Of a stretch of 64,000 bases of DNA, positions 36,344 to 44,969 are shown piece by piece (within the stretch, counting starts at the first letter, position 1; each line of letters starts with the position of its first letter). Made by a program: the position numbers and the translations under genes. Location of the stretch: contig NZ_LN909065.1 of NCBI RefSeq assembly GCF_001486505.1, positions 620,001-684,000 of the forward strand, read 5' to 3'. This stretch comes from Paenibacillus rubinfantis (lineage in GTDB: Bacteria > Bacillota > Bacilli > Paenibacillales > Paenibacillaceae). Under the pieces are notes generated by a model. The model was not told the DNA's origin. It saw only the letters and a list, made by a program, of their open reading frames with translations, and searched no databases.

Positions 36344-37597
36344 ATGAAAGAAGGCACAGAGAAACCCAGACGCGGAGCCCCCGATTTTCAATTGCTCATT
36401 TTGACCTTGCTGATGGTCGGTTTCGGAATCGTCATGGTGTTCAGCTCCAGCTCCAGCATTACGCTGGTCAACGAAAATTTCGGCTATGACCCGATGTACT
36501 TTACCAAACGGCAAATTATATTTGGCTTGATTGGGCTTGTCGGCATGTTCGTGACGATGAATATCCCCTATGAGAAATATAAGAAGCTGTTTATTCCTAT
36601 TTTTATTTTGGCCATCATCATGCTGGTTCTCGTCCCGTTCATCGGCGGACGGATTAATGGCGCAACCAGCTGGTTCACGATTGGTACGCTCGGGATCCAA
36701 CCGACGGAGCTGGCCAAAATCACGACGATTTTGTATCTATCGGCCCTCATTTCCAAGAAAGGCGAGCGGTTTCGGGATTTAAGAACCGGGTACATCCCGG
36801 TGATGGTGATCGTTGGCTTTGTCGCCGGCTTGATCATGCTCCAGCCGGACCTGGGCTCCTGTCTCATTCTCGTCGCTACGGCCGGGCTGATTATTTTCGC
36901 CGGCGGCGCCAACCTAAAGCATATTCTTGGCTCCATCGGGCTGCTCGTGTTTGGCGCCAGCATCGTGCTTGGCGTCGGGGCGTTGTGGGACAAGATTAAC
37001 CCGCCCGATCCCACCGTTGCAGCTGGCAGCGATTATCGGATGGGCCGGATCGAAGCCTTTTTGGACCCCTGGCATGATACCCAGGGAACCGGATACAACC
37101 TGATCCAATCGCTTACCGCGATCGGCCATGGGGGATTAACCGGGACTGGATTTGGACAAGGGATTCAGAAGCTGCACTATTTACCGAATGCGTACAATGA
37201 TTTCATCTTCTCCGTTATCGGCGAGGAATTCGGATTTATCGGGACTCTGATCTTCCTGTTATTCTATATTTACTTCATTTGGCGAGGACTGCTGGTTTCG
37301 CTGCGCTGCCATAGCACGTTTGGCACGCTGGCCGGGGTTGGTATCATGGGGTTGATCGCCATTCAGGCGTTTGTCAACATCGGCGGCGTCACCAACACGA
37401 TTCCGGTGACCGGCGTCACCCTGCCCTTCATCAGTTACGGCGGCTCATCGCTGCTCGTCACGATGGTCTCGATGGGCATCGTGCTTAGTATCTCTCGCGA
37501 ATCGTCCCTGCCGGTGAAACAGGAACGCACCAAATCGGTGGTCATCCGCGAATCAACACCATTCGAAATGCGCAGCCAAGCCCGACGCGGACTGTAA
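36344..37597 (+). CDS. ftsW: FtsW/RodA/SpoVE family peptidoglycan glycosyltransferase
   Basis: A 417-residue SEDS polymerase with about ten transmembrane helices. The motifs ATSWFTIGTLGIQPTELAKI, LMLQPDLGS (shown as MLQPDLGSCL), GFGQGIQKLHYLPNAYNDFIFSVIGEEFGF and the C-terminal TGVTLPFISYGGSS are diagnostic. SEDS proteins build septal or lateral wall glycan with a class B PBP. FtsW is preferred over RodA by the NAYNDFIFSVIGEE-type signature, moderately sure. No PBP2b gene is adjacent. Cotranscribed with the yugN-like gene. Confidence 0.9.
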   Translation: MKEGTEKPRRGAPDFQLLILTLLMVGFGIVMVFSSSSSITLVNENFGYDPMYFTKRQIIFGLIGLVGMFVTMNIPYEKYKKLFIPIFILAIIMLVLVPFIGGRINGATSWFTIGTLGIQPTELAKITTILYLSALISKKGERFRDLRTGYIPVMVIVGFVAGLIMLQPDLGSCLILVATAGLIIFAGGANLKHILGSIGLLVFGASIVLGVGALWDKINPPDPTVAAGSDYRMGRIEAFLDPWHDTQGTGYNLIQSLTAIGHGGLTGTGFGQGIQKLHYLPNAYNDFIFSVIGEEFGFIGTLIFLLFYIYFIWRGLLVSLRCHSTFGTLAGVGIMGLIAIQAFVNIGGVTNTIPVTGVTLPFISYGGSSLLVTMVSMGIVLSISRESSLPVKQERTKSVVIRESTPFEMRSQARRGL

Positions 37598-37609
37598 GGA
37601 AACCCAAAC

Positions 37610-37647
37610 AAAGAAGACTACGAGCCGTAAGGTTCGTAGTCTTCTTT
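37610..37647. terminator. Hairpin terminator after ftsW, usable in both directions
   Basis: AAAGAAGACTACGA and TTCGTAGTCTTCTTT form a 14-15 bp perfect stem; the arms provide A- and T-rich ends. It lies between convergent ftsW and the Asp23 gene. Confidence 0.8.
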
Positions 37648-37724
37648 GCGTTTATACCTGCCGTCCGGTCATTCGAGGCCGAAAGCGAAACTCTATATGC
37701 TGCAGAAGGTCAAGGATGGATCGA

Positions 37725-38087
37725 TTAGATCTCATCGTCCTTAAACGCTACGCCCTCAACTTTCACGTTCACTTCTACAATTTTAAGCCCCGTCATGCTT
37801 TCTACCGCTTCTCGAACATTTTGCTGAAGCATCCGGCAAACCTCGTGGATCGGCGTCTCATATAGCACGATAATTCGCAGGTCAATCGCCGCCTCCAATT
37901 GACCGACCTCAACCGTCACACCTTTTTGCACATTTTTGCCGCTTAACCGTTTTGCCCAGCCCTCAGACAGCCCGCCGGACATTGCGGCAATCCCCGGTGT
38001 CTCCAGAGCGGCCATTCCGGCGATTTTCGCGACGACATCGTCTGAAATCCGAATCAGCCCATTATCCAACTGCAGTTGTTCGGTCAT
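37725..38087 (-). CDS. Asp23/Gls24 family envelope stress protein (second copy)
   Basis: A 120-residue Asp23-family protein, diverged from YloU at 1805-2164 but with the same layout: IRISDDVVAKIAGMAALETPGIAAMSGG, then IDLRIIVLYETPIHEVCRMLQQNVREAVESMTG and VNVKVEGVAF. Its relatives include YqhY- and AmaP-linked proteins. The second ATG (38087) is chosen because GGAGG is 7 nt upstream. Monocistronic and divergent from the antiporter gene. Confidence 0.85.
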   Translation of the reverse strand: MTEQLQLDNGLIRISDDVVAKIAGMAALETPGIAAMSGGLSEGWAKRLSGKNVQKGVTVEVGQLEAAIDLRIIVLYETPIHEVCRMLQQNVREAVESMTGLKIVEVNVKVEGVAFKDDEI

Positions 38088-38224
38088 GGTCATTCCTCCT
38101 TCAACCTCATTAATTTCATTGTAAATCGGAAGTCGATTTAAAGCAAATGTGGACCTTTCACAACTTTTTGAGTAAAATTGTTACATTCGGCTTTTGCCAA
38201 AAAATGACTAACTCGAGGTGTTCC

Positions 38225-39295
38225 ATGAAAAAGTATATCTCTCCCGCCTTGTTGCTGATTTTCTTTGCACTTAGTGCCATCGGGCATTATGCGCATTGGC
38301 CGGCAACTTTGGAATTCATCATCTCCGCGATCGCCGTGATCTTGGTGGCGGGCTTTCTCGGCCGGGCAACGGAAAGCGTGGCGCATTTCGCAGGCCAACG
38401 GCTGGGCGGCTTCCTAAATGCCACTTTCGGCAATGCCGCCGAATTAATCATTGCGATCATGCTGGTCCGTGAAGGGCTGTTCGATATGGTGAAGGCCAGC
38501 ATCACCGGTTCCATCATCGGCAACCTGCTGCTCGTGCTTGGACTTAGCTTGTTTGCCGGCGGTCTCAAGTATAAGGTGCAGAAATACAACGTGACCCTGG
38601 CCGGCATGAACGGCTCGCTGATGATCGTGGCGATAATCGCTTTGTTCGTTCCGGCGATTTTCCTGCAAACCCACGTGCTGCACGAAGAGGATCGCTCCTC
38701 GCTCAGCTTGGTTGTCGCCGGGATTTTGATCGTCGCCTACATCCTCTGGCTGGTCTTCTCCATGATCACGCACAAGAACTATCTTGCGGATATCAGCGAG
38801 AAGGAAGCCGAAGAGCTTCCGCATGAACATGCTCCAACCTGGTCGAAAGGACGTTCGATCCTGTACCTGGTGCTCGCCACCGTCATGGTTGCGTTCGTCA
38901 GTGAATGGCTTGTACATACGTTGGATACGCTGACCGCTGATTTCGGGCTGAGCGAGCTGTTTGTTGGGGCTTTTGTCGTCGCGATTGTCGGCAATGCCGC
39001 CGAGCACAGCGCTGCCATCATGCTGGCGATGAAGAACAAGATCGGCGCGGCCGTGGAAATCGCTGTCGGTTCCAGCTTGCAGATCGCGCTGTTTGTTGCG
39101 CCGGTGTTGATCTTCGTCAGCCACCTGTTTGGCAAGCCGATGGATATCGTCTTCACCGTCATCGAGCTGGCCGCGATTGGCGTTTCGGTGTTTATCGCCA
39201 AATCGATTACCCAGGACGGGCAAACCAACTGGTATGAAGGCTTGCTGCTCTTAGCGGTGTATGCCATTCTCGGCGTCTCGTTCTATCTCGTCTAA
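38225..39295 (+). CDS. Calcium/proton antiporter, CaCA family (ChaA/YfkE-like)
   Basis: A 356-residue membrane antiporter with about eleven helices. The two inverted alpha repeats are obvious: GNAAELIIAI in the first half and GNAAEHSAAI in the second, whose Glu residues bind calcium. A short acidic cytosolic loop (SEKEAEELPHEH) separates the halves. Length matches the Bacillus antiporter YfkE. ATG 38225 follows GAGGTG; an upstream extension would add an unlikely hydrophilic leader. Confidence 0.93.
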   Translation: MKKYISPALLLIFFALSAIGHYAHWPATLEFIISAIAVILVAGFLGRATESVAHFAGQRLGGFLNATFGNAAELIIAIMLVREGLFDMVKASITGSIIGNLLLVLGLSLFAGGLKYKVQKYNVTLAGMNGSLMIVAIIALFVPAIFLQTHVLHEEDRSSLSLVVAGILIVAYILWLVFSMITHKNYLADISEKEAEELPHEHAPTWSKGRSILYLVLATVMVAFVSEWLVHTLDTLTADFGLSELFVGAFVVAIVGNAAEHSAAIMLAMKNKIGAAVEIAVGSSLQIALFVAPVLIFVSHLFGKPMDIVFTVIELAAIGVSVFIAKSITQDGQTNWYEGLLLLAVYAILGVSFYLV

Positions 39296-39317
39296 AACCT
39301 ACGAACGGGAAAACAAA

Positions 39318-39359
39318 ACAAGCGTATGCTTTCGGAGGCTTCCGAAAACATACGCTTGT
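39318..39359. terminator. Bidirectional hairpin between convergent cax-type and ylaN genes
   Basis: ACAAGCGTATG and CATACGCTTGT arms enclose an inner GGAGGC-centred hairpin. Placed between two converging stops. Confidence 0.75.
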
Positions 39360-39383
39360 ATTATTTAGCGGCAACAGCAACGT

Positions 39384-39674
39384 TTACTGTTGTTTATTGT
39401 TCATGGCTTCATACAGCGAAGCCAAATTCCGTTCCAATCTGCTGAGGATTTGCTTGCCTATCGTCTCTTGAATAAGTCCGACGCGAATCGCGTAATCTAC
39501 TTGCCTCGAGAATCCATACATCTGGGTATCCAGCACTTCCTCATAGAGAGGGCAGTAACGTGTGGCCAAGTTCTCCATCTGTACTTCGATCAGCTTCTCA
39601 ATTTTATCTGCATCTTCTTTCAGAAGATTAAGTGCTTTCAGGTTTAGTTGCTCCTGCAACTCAGATGAAGTCAT
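39384..39674 (-). CDS. ylaN: YlaN family protein
   Basis: A 96-residue helical protein of the YlaN family. YlaN was reported in Bacillus and Staphylococcus to bind iron and to relieve Fur repression; in Bacillus it is needed under iron limitation. The family core [34 protein letters not shown] is intact (cut here to its recognisable parts: [17 protein letters not shown]). Monocistronic. Confidence 0.9.
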   Translation of the reverse strand: MTSSELQEQLNLKALNLLKEDADKIEKLIEVQMENLATRYCPLYEEVLDTQMYGFSRQVDYAIRVGLIQETIGKQILSRLERNLASLYEAMNNKQQ

Positions 39675-39813
39675 GCTTCTTCCCCCCTATGTCCAAAATC
39701 GCCTACCATTCTGCTCTAATCTTAATATTAGACGAAATCGAGGGCCAATACAAGAACCTCTGCAAATTAAACCATTTGCCGGAAACCGCCAACCACCGCT
39801 GTTTGCGGTCATT

Positions 39814-39844
39814 AAAAAACGCCCCCGCCTCGAGCGGGAGCGTT
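39814..39844 (-). terminator. Terminator after the HPr-like gene
   Basis: AACGCTCCCGC-TCGAG-GCGGGGGCGTT followed by TTTTAAT on the minus strand, 12 nt past the stop. Confidence 0.88.
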
Positions 39845-39856
39845 TCTTTCAGTTCA

Positions 39857-40102
39857 TTATTCAGCGACGACTTTGACATCCAAACCGTGTTTGGCGAAAA
39901 CTTCGGTGACGGCTTTCTTCGCTTCCTCCGCATCCGGTCCGTGAACGTGAAGTTCATAGCTCTTCGTGTTTACGAGTGTGGTGAAGAGGCCGAGGATACT
40001 TTTTACGTCGATGTACTTGTTGTCCGCTTGGAGCACAATGGAAGAAGTGAATTTGCCGGCTGTTTGGGCAATTTCGACTACCGCTTCATTGTTCGTGGCC
40101 AT
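39857..40102 (-). CDS. HPr-like protein lacking the phosphorylatable histidine region
   Basis: An 81-residue protein of the HPr/Crh fold. The central part aligns with HPr: QTAGKFTSSIVLQADNKYIDVKSILGL resembles [27 protein letters not shown], so the serine corresponding to regulatory Ser46 is kept in VKSILG. The beginning, where HPr has strand 1 and the GIHARPA loop with active His15, is replaced by MATNNEAVVEI. It therefore cannot transfer phosphate in the PTS in the usual way; a Crh-like regulatory role is possible but unproven. ATG 40102 follows GGAGGG. Confidence 0.75.
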   Translation of the reverse strand: MATNNEAVVEIAQTAGKFTSSIVLQADNKYIDVKSILGLFTTLVNTKSYELHVHGPDAEEAKKAVTEVFAKHGLDVKVVAE

Positions 40103-40184
40103 AGGGATCCCTCCGTCTTTAACATTGGAAATAACATACTTCAATCATACATTGAATCCGCTTTCCTAGCAAGGAAATTTCTTC

Positions 40185-41300
40185 TTATTTCAAGTTTTCC
40201 GGGTTCAATGCCGCCAGCTCGGGGATGACGAAAATCCCGTCTTTGCGGATCAGGACGTCGTCGAAATAGATTTCTCCGCCGCCGTAATCCGGACGCTGGA
40301 TGAGCACCAGATCCCAGTGAATCGAGGAGCGGTTGCCGTTGTCGGCTTCCTCGTACGCTTGGCCTGGGGTAAAGTGCAGGCTGCCGGCGATCTTCTCATC
40401 GAACAAAATGTCCTTCATCGGATGCAGGATGTACGGGTTAAAGCCGATCGCAAACTCCCCGATGTAACGGGCCCCTTCGTCCGAATCCAGGATATCGTTG
40501 ATCCGCTCCGTATCATTGCTTGTGGCTTCAACGATTTTGCCGTTTTCGAAACGGAATTTGATGTTCTCGAACGTAACCCCGTTATACAGGGTAGCCGCAT
40601 TGTAGCTGATCGTGCCGTTGACGGAATCGCGAACCGGAGCGGTATACACTTCGCCGTCCGGAATGTTTTTCTGACCGGAGCATTTGATCGCCGGAATATC
40701 TTTGATCGAGAAGCTCAGGTCGGTGCCCGGCGCAACGATCCGGACTTTGTCCGTCTTGTTCATCAGATCGGCCAAGGCGTCCTGCGCCCGGTCCATTTTG
40801 GCATAATCCAGATTACATACGTCAAAATAGAAATCCTCGAAGGCTTCCGTGCTTGTGTTGGCCAATTGGGCCATGCTGGCATTTGGATAACGGAGCACGA
40901 CCCATTTCGTGCGCTTCACCCGTTGTTCGCTATGTACGGGATGGGAATACAGCGAGTTATATAGCTTCATTTTGTCCTCAGGTACGTCGGACAGATCGTT
41001 CACATTGGAACCTGCACGAATACCGATGTAGCAGTCCATCATTTGCATCCGTTTCAAATCGTATTCGGCCCAGGTCTTCATCCCTTCTTCGGTGGCATAC
41101 TTCAATTGCGCACGTTGGACGGTGCGATCGGTAATCTCAACGAAGGCATTGCCGCCTTTCTTCCCGACCTCTTCGACGACCGCTTTCAGCAAATCGCGTT
41201 CATCGCCGATCATCTCGACCAGGACGTTCTCTCCCGGCTGTACATTAACGGAATAACCCACCAGGTTTTCCGCTAGCTTCTGAATTCTAGGATCTCGCAT
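40185..41300 (-). CDS. M29 family aminopeptidase (AmpS/aminopeptidase T-like)
   Basis: A 371-residue metallo-aminopeptidase of family M29, which releases N-terminal residues using two Zn or Co ions. Ligand-bearing motifs are seen: EIPDGEVYTAP-type IPDGEVYTAPV, IGEFAIGFNP, SLHFTPGQAYEEAD and SIHWDLVLIQRPDYGGGEIYFD. ATG 41300 is preferred because GGAGGAGA lies 9 nt upstream; the GTG three codons earlier is too close to it. The gene has its own promoter and a structured leader. Confidence 0.9.
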   Translation of the reverse strand: MRDPRIQKLAENLVGYSVNVQPGENVLVEMIGDERDLLKAVVEEVGKKGGNAFVEITDRTVQRAQLKYATEEGMKTWAEYDLKRMQMMDCYIGIRAGSNVNDLSDVPEDKMKLYNSLYSHPVHSEQRVKRTKWVVLRYPNASMAQLANTSTEAFEDFYFDVCNLDYAKMDRAQDALADLMNKTDKVRIVAPGTDLSFSIKDIPAIKCSGQKNIPDGEVYTAPVRDSVNGTISYNAATLYNGVTFENIKFRFENGKIVEATSNDTERINDILDSDEGARYIGEFAIGFNPYILHPMKDILFDEKIAGSLHFTPGQAYEEADNGNRSSIHWDLVLIQRPDYGGGEIYFDDVLIRKDGIFVIPELAALNPENLK

Positions 41301-41326
41301 CTGGCTCACTCTCCTCCAAAATTCGC

Positions 41327-41370
41327 AGCGGGACTTTCGTAGGCAACTCCTGCCACCCTAGTGTCCCGCT
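41327..41370 (-). promoter_or_regulatory. Structured 5' leader hairpin of the M29 aminopeptidase gene
   Basis: The transcript arm AGCGGGAC pairs with GTCCCGCT; the enclosed loop contains AGGGTGGCA followed by a small GGCA/TGCC stem. It ends about 10 nt before the GGAGGAG site. It recalls a T-box antiterminator sequence but the full T-box architecture and a T-run are missing. Confidence 0.5.
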
Positions 41371-41400
41371 TGTTTAACCATTGGTTAATTCTTCTTTGCT

Positions 41401-41429
41401 ATTGTAGCACGGGAGGGTTGGAAAGTCAG
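41401..41429 (-). promoter_or_regulatory. Sigma-A type promoter of the M29 aminopeptidase gene
   Basis: CTGACT (41424-41429) and TACAAT (41401-41406) are spaced by 17 nt on the minus strand. Transcription would give a leader of about 95 nt, including a TTAACC/GGTTAA small hairpin and the larger one at 41327-41370. Confidence 0.6.
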
Positions 41430-41448
41430 CCTAACCCGCGATGTTAAG

Positions 41449-42315
41449 CTACTTATAGCCTTCGAACCGATTATCGGTATGCAGCACCTCTCGTTGAGGT
41501 ACGCCTTGGGTCGACAGGTAATCCAGCGTCGTCTCGGAGGTCAGCCGGGCGGGAAGTCCCGATTTGCGGTCGATCGTCAAATGGTAGACCACCTTCGCAT
41601 TCATCTGCTCGAGCATAGCGTTCAATTGATCGTTGCCCGCCGCCCATATCTTGGATAACTCGCCGCGCAGTTGCTCCCGATGCTCGGCCGGAACACGCTC
41701 CAGCCGCGTGAACCCACCCTCGCGCGTCAGTTCCATTTCGGACAGTAGGCGATCCTTTAATCTCATGGTGGCTTCAGCCGGATCCATCTCAATTCGGAGC
41801 ACCTTCGTCCCCCGCGCTGCACCGCTCTCGGACGTGATCGTTTTCTTTGCCGCCATGCGAATTTCCTCTAGTTGATCCAGCGGATTCAGCCGGACAACGC
41901 CTTGAAGCAACGCATCCGGGTCATCCGACTGCACCAACCAATTCCCGTTCTCGAAACGCAGCTTGGCTTCCCATCCCTTGGGCTCCGATAATCCCGCCGT
42001 CTGCAAGCGGCCGCTCAGATTTCCCGCGTGATTTTGCGCCGGTTCGGCTCGAATGCTTAATTCCCGGTGCTCCTGAAGGCGTCCCGTATAGCTGAGACTC
42101 TCTTCCAAGCCACGTTCATTCCCGCGCTGCAGGGCGGCCAAGCCACGGAACGTCAAAGTATCACAACCCGCGAGGCCCGACCAAGTGAACTCGAACCACT
42201 GCTCCGGCGTTTTCGCCTCGTTCATCCCGCAGGACACTAACATTAGCGTGACCAGCAGCCCGTTAATCATGACAGCCACCCGGTATTTCAGCCCTCTCTG
42301 TGCGATTCCCCTCAT
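41449..42315 (-). CDS. Putative lipoprotein of unknown function
   Basis: A 288-residue protein with a lipoprotein signal: basic start, hydrophobic stretch, and lipobox LMLVSC with Cys near residue 30. The exported part is hydrophilic and has no domain I recognise; it contains LGLTIDRKSGLPARLTSETTLDYLS-like beta strands (TIDRKSGLPARLTSE) that recall LolA-like or outer-lipid-carrier-type folds, a weak impression. ATG 42315 follows GGGGG at 7 nt and gives a normal signal peptide; two upstream ATGs with GGAGG sites would lengthen it by 12-19 residues. Confidence 0.65.
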   Translation of the reverse strand: MRGIAQRGLKYRVAVMINGLLVTLMLVSCGMNEAKTPEQWFEFTWSGLAGCDTLTFRGLAALQRGNERGLEESLSYTGRLQEHRELSIRAEPAQNHAGNLSGRLQTAGLSEPKGWEAKLRFENGNWLVQSDDPDALLQGVVRLNPLDQLEEIRMAAKKTITSESGAARGTKVLRIEMDPAEATMRLKDRLLSEMELTREGGFTRLERVPAEHREQLRGELSKIWAAGNDQLNAMLEQMNAKVVYHLTIDRKSGLPARLTSETTLDYLSTQGVPQREVLHTDNRFEGYK

Positions 42316-42498
42316 GCGTAAGCCCCCGCCTTCAAAAATGCACCGGCTCATCCTCCGATGATCCTCCTGCATGTTTCTAGCAGTATCCTGCCACAGGGGC
42401 GGCCGCTCTATTCGCCAAAACGGTCGGGTATAAATAGAACGCCCCCGCCGTCCAAAAATTCGGCCAGGAGCGTTCCGTGCAGCTTAAACCGACACGAC

Positions 42499-44496
42499 TT
42501 ACGGATCAGGGACATCCTCGTCTCTTAATCCGATTTGCGTTTGGTTCCTTCCGTTGTTCTTAGCTTTATATAAGGCCATATCCGCCTGATAGAACAGCGA
42601 CTCAACACTTAGCTTATCGTCGCCGCGTACCCACTCGGCGATACCGCAGGACACCGTAACCGCCGGATCGGTATCCATCGCCACACGCAGCCGGATCGTT
42701 TCCGCGATTTGGTAGCTGTTCTCGGCACTCGCGCCAGGCAAGTATACGGCCAGCTCCTCGCCTCCCCAACGGGCGGCGATGTCGGTTTTGCGAATCGAGC
42801 TCTTGACGATCGCACAGACCTGCTTCAGGATTTTATCCCCGGTTTGGTGGCCGTACGTATCATTCACCTGCTTGAACTGGTCAATATCGACGATAATCAG
42901 GGAACCGTTCGTGTCTTTCTTCTGGAACTCCTGGATGGCATCGTCAACATAGTGGCGAGCATATAGCCCGGTCAACATGTCGCGGTTAGCCATACGGCGG
43001 ACCTCCGCATGCAGCGATGCGTTGGCAATGGCAAGGCCGATATGGGAAGAGAGAACCTGAAGCAGCTTATAATTGTCATACGAGAAAAAGCGTGCCTTAC
43101 GGTGAGCCAGCATGATCACCCCGTTCACTTCCCCCCGGACAATCAAGGGTGCGGTGATCAGCGAGCGGGAATCCGTCACCTCCATAAATTTGGAGGATAC
43201 TTTACCATATGCCTGGAAGTCCGACAGAATGATGGGCTCCTGCGTGTTATATACCAGTCCGCTAAACCCGTAGTTCTTCGGAAAATGCTCCTTCGACAGC
43301 CCCGGCACATTGCTGGACATAATCTCGAACGTCTCCCGCTCTTTGTTCAATTGGGAGATGCAGCAATATTCTGCTTTGAATATCGACAGCAGCTCATCCG
43401 TAGCAAATTGAAACACTTCCTTGAGCCGCAAGCTCTGATTCAGCCGTTTGGTTAACTCATTAATCAGCCTCAGCTCGTCGATTAGCAAATTGGACTGCTC
43501 ATACAGCTTGGCGTTCTCGAATGCCGTGCCGGCCGTATCGGCCAGCATGCCGATGAGCTGTAAATCGACATCATCGATCTCTTTACTCAGAATCTGTAAG
43601 TGGAAAACGCCGTACACCCCTTGTTTGCCGCTCAGAGGCACAGCGATTTCCAGTCGTCTTTCGCCGCCTTGTTCCGGAGCCTCGGCTTCCCTGACTTGCA
43701 TCCGCCCCTCCATGAAAGCTCTGACGAACAACTCATCGCCCTGCCCGTGCAGCTGCAGCGATTTAACCCGGGGATCACGGCTTAATTGGTCCTGAGACAT
43801 CAACAGCTCCAGCCGGGCAGCCGGATACATCCCGGAAACCCGTTCGAACACCTCGGTCAGCACCGAATCCACGTCGATTTTGTCATGGAGCTTCTGTACC
43901 ATTTGAAAGAGCTTGGAGCGGCGTTGTTCTTCGCGCTTAGCCTGCTGCTGGACGCGCATCAGGTCGGCGACAAACAAGCCTTCGAAGCATTGATAAAAGC
44001 AGGTTCGAAACAGCTGCGCCGCCGTTTTGGCAAACAGGAGAGCTGTCGAAGCCCCGATATTCCGCAAAAAGCAACCGAAGGCCGCGAATAGCTCGCCATG
44101 GATACGGGTAAACACCGGCACGGCAACATAAGCTCCGTCCTCGGTTTCGGCTGCGCTCGCTTTATGCTCGCGAAGGCACTGTGCGATCGCCTCTTCCATA
44201 GGCTTAGGCCAGTTCAGGTTAGGCGACCTCCGCGATTCTAGCGAATCGGCAAGCAACGACTCGCCGCAGCTGCCAGCAAGGAAAAAATCCGCCTCACCCA
44301 GTTCCGGCATATCGCTTACCAGCTTGCCCCACTGCAGATATCCTTGCCGTAAGAGGGAATCAATATAGGGGAAATCGTGAACGGTAATATCAAGCTGCCG
44401 CAGCCAATCCGTATAATTGTCGCCATCATCAAGCCGCGGCAGGCCAGAAGCGTTATTCAGGTTCAGCATTGGCTGACCCAAGGATTGATCGGCCAT
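42499..44496 (-). CDS. Diguanylate cyclase with GAF sensor domains
   Basis: A 665-residue cytosolic protein. The N-terminal 180 residues are of unknown type (possibly a degenerate GAF). GAF-like domains lie at about 205-330 and 355-490, and a GGDEF domain at about 500-660. The catalytic signature is GGEEL (578-582), active-type, and the RKTD at 569-572 is placed as the inhibitory I-site RxxD, so it should make cyclic di-GMP and be feedback-inhibited. No membrane segment, so the stimulus is intracellular. A leader hairpin (GACAAGCT / AGCTTGTC) lies in the upstream region around 44550-44590. Confidence 0.9.
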   Translation of the reverse strand: MADQSLGQPMLNLNNASGLPRLDDGDNYTDWLRQLDITVHDFPYIDSLLRQGYLQWGKLVSDMPELGEADFFLAGSCGESLLADSLESRRSPNLNWPKPMEEAIAQCLREHKASAAETEDGAYVAVPVFTRIHGELFAAFGCFLRNIGASTALLFAKTAAQLFRTCFYQCFEGLFVADLMRVQQQAKREEQRRSKLFQMVQKLHDKIDVDSVLTEVFERVSGMYPAARLELLMSQDQLSRDPRVKSLQLHGQGDELFVRAFMEGRMQVREAEAPEQGGERRLEIAVPLSGKQGVYGVFHLQILSKEIDDVDLQLIGMLADTAGTAFENAKLYEQSNLLIDELRLINELTKRLNQSLRLKEVFQFATDELLSIFKAEYCCISQLNKERETFEIMSSNVPGLSKEHFPKNYGFSGLVYNTQEPIILSDFQAYGKVSSKFMEVTDSRSLITAPLIVRGEVNGVIMLAHRKARFFSYDNYKLLQVLSSHIGLAIANASLHAEVRRMANRDMLTGLYARHYVDDAIQEFQKKDTNGSLIIVDIDQFKQVNDTYGHQTGDKILKQVCAIVKSSIRKTDIAARWGGEELAVYLPGASAENSYQIAETIRLRVAMDTDPAVTVSCGIAEWVRGDDKLSVESLFYQADMALYKAKNNGRNQTQIGLRDEDVPDP

Positions 44497-44737
44497 ACAA
44501 AAGCTCCTTTATATGCTGCGTTGGATTTTAGCCCTTCAACTTACGATAAATATCAAACGGACAAGCTGCCTTCTCTGAAGCTCAAGCTTGTCCATCTCCG
44601 TCGGATCCGATCTTGTCTGTTGTCTCTATTTTACTATCTTCCTTGGGGTTTTGCATTATAATTCCTAAGGTTTGAGACATTTTTTTAGGTCGAAAGCCCT
44701 ATCGACAAAAAACCGCCTTTCCCAACAAAAACACTTA
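44497..44737. other. Divergent intergenic region, GGDEF gene / rpsD
   Basis: No gene is supported. A TATAAT -10 box for the GGDEF gene is present on the minus strand at 44655-44660 and an inverted repeat around 44550-44590 would form a hairpin in its leader. Confidence 0.5.
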
Positions 44738-44765
44738 TTGACTTTATCTCCTCAAATCATATAAT
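44738..44765 (+). promoter_or_regulatory. Sigma-A promoter of rpsD
   Basis: TTGACT and TATAAT are separated by 16 nt; a good consensus promoter pointing to rpsD, with the expected start near 44772. Confidence 0.8.
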
Positions 44766-44771
44766 ATATAT

Positions 44772-44969
44772 TGTTGATGAAGACTGGATAGAGTCTTGCT
44801 TAGGGCGTAACGCATGCGAGCACCCTCTCGGTTTTTGTTGCTGATGGGACAGCGGCTGAACTTTCCTGTCAGGGAGCGTATATTTCATCTATCCTTCGCT
44901 CATCCAAACAAAACCCGCGCAAGTAGAACCCTACACGAAATTTAACTAACAAAGGAGTCTACCTATACA
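44772..44969 (+). promoter_or_regulatory. Long rpsD leader, candidate S4 autoregulatory RNA
   Basis: About 200 nt of untranslated leader precede rpsD, with several complementary segments (for example GGGACAGC...CTGTCAGGGAG) and no ORF. In Bacillus subtilis rpsD is monocistronic and repressed by S4 binding to its leader; the same is plausible here. I could not match a defined consensus structure by eye. Confidence 0.5.

Noticed and set aside
41327..41370. T-box riboswitch for the M29 aminopeptidase gene
   Set aside because: Only a short AGGGTGG-like string matches; no specifier stem, no terminator and a leader of about 95 nt, too short.
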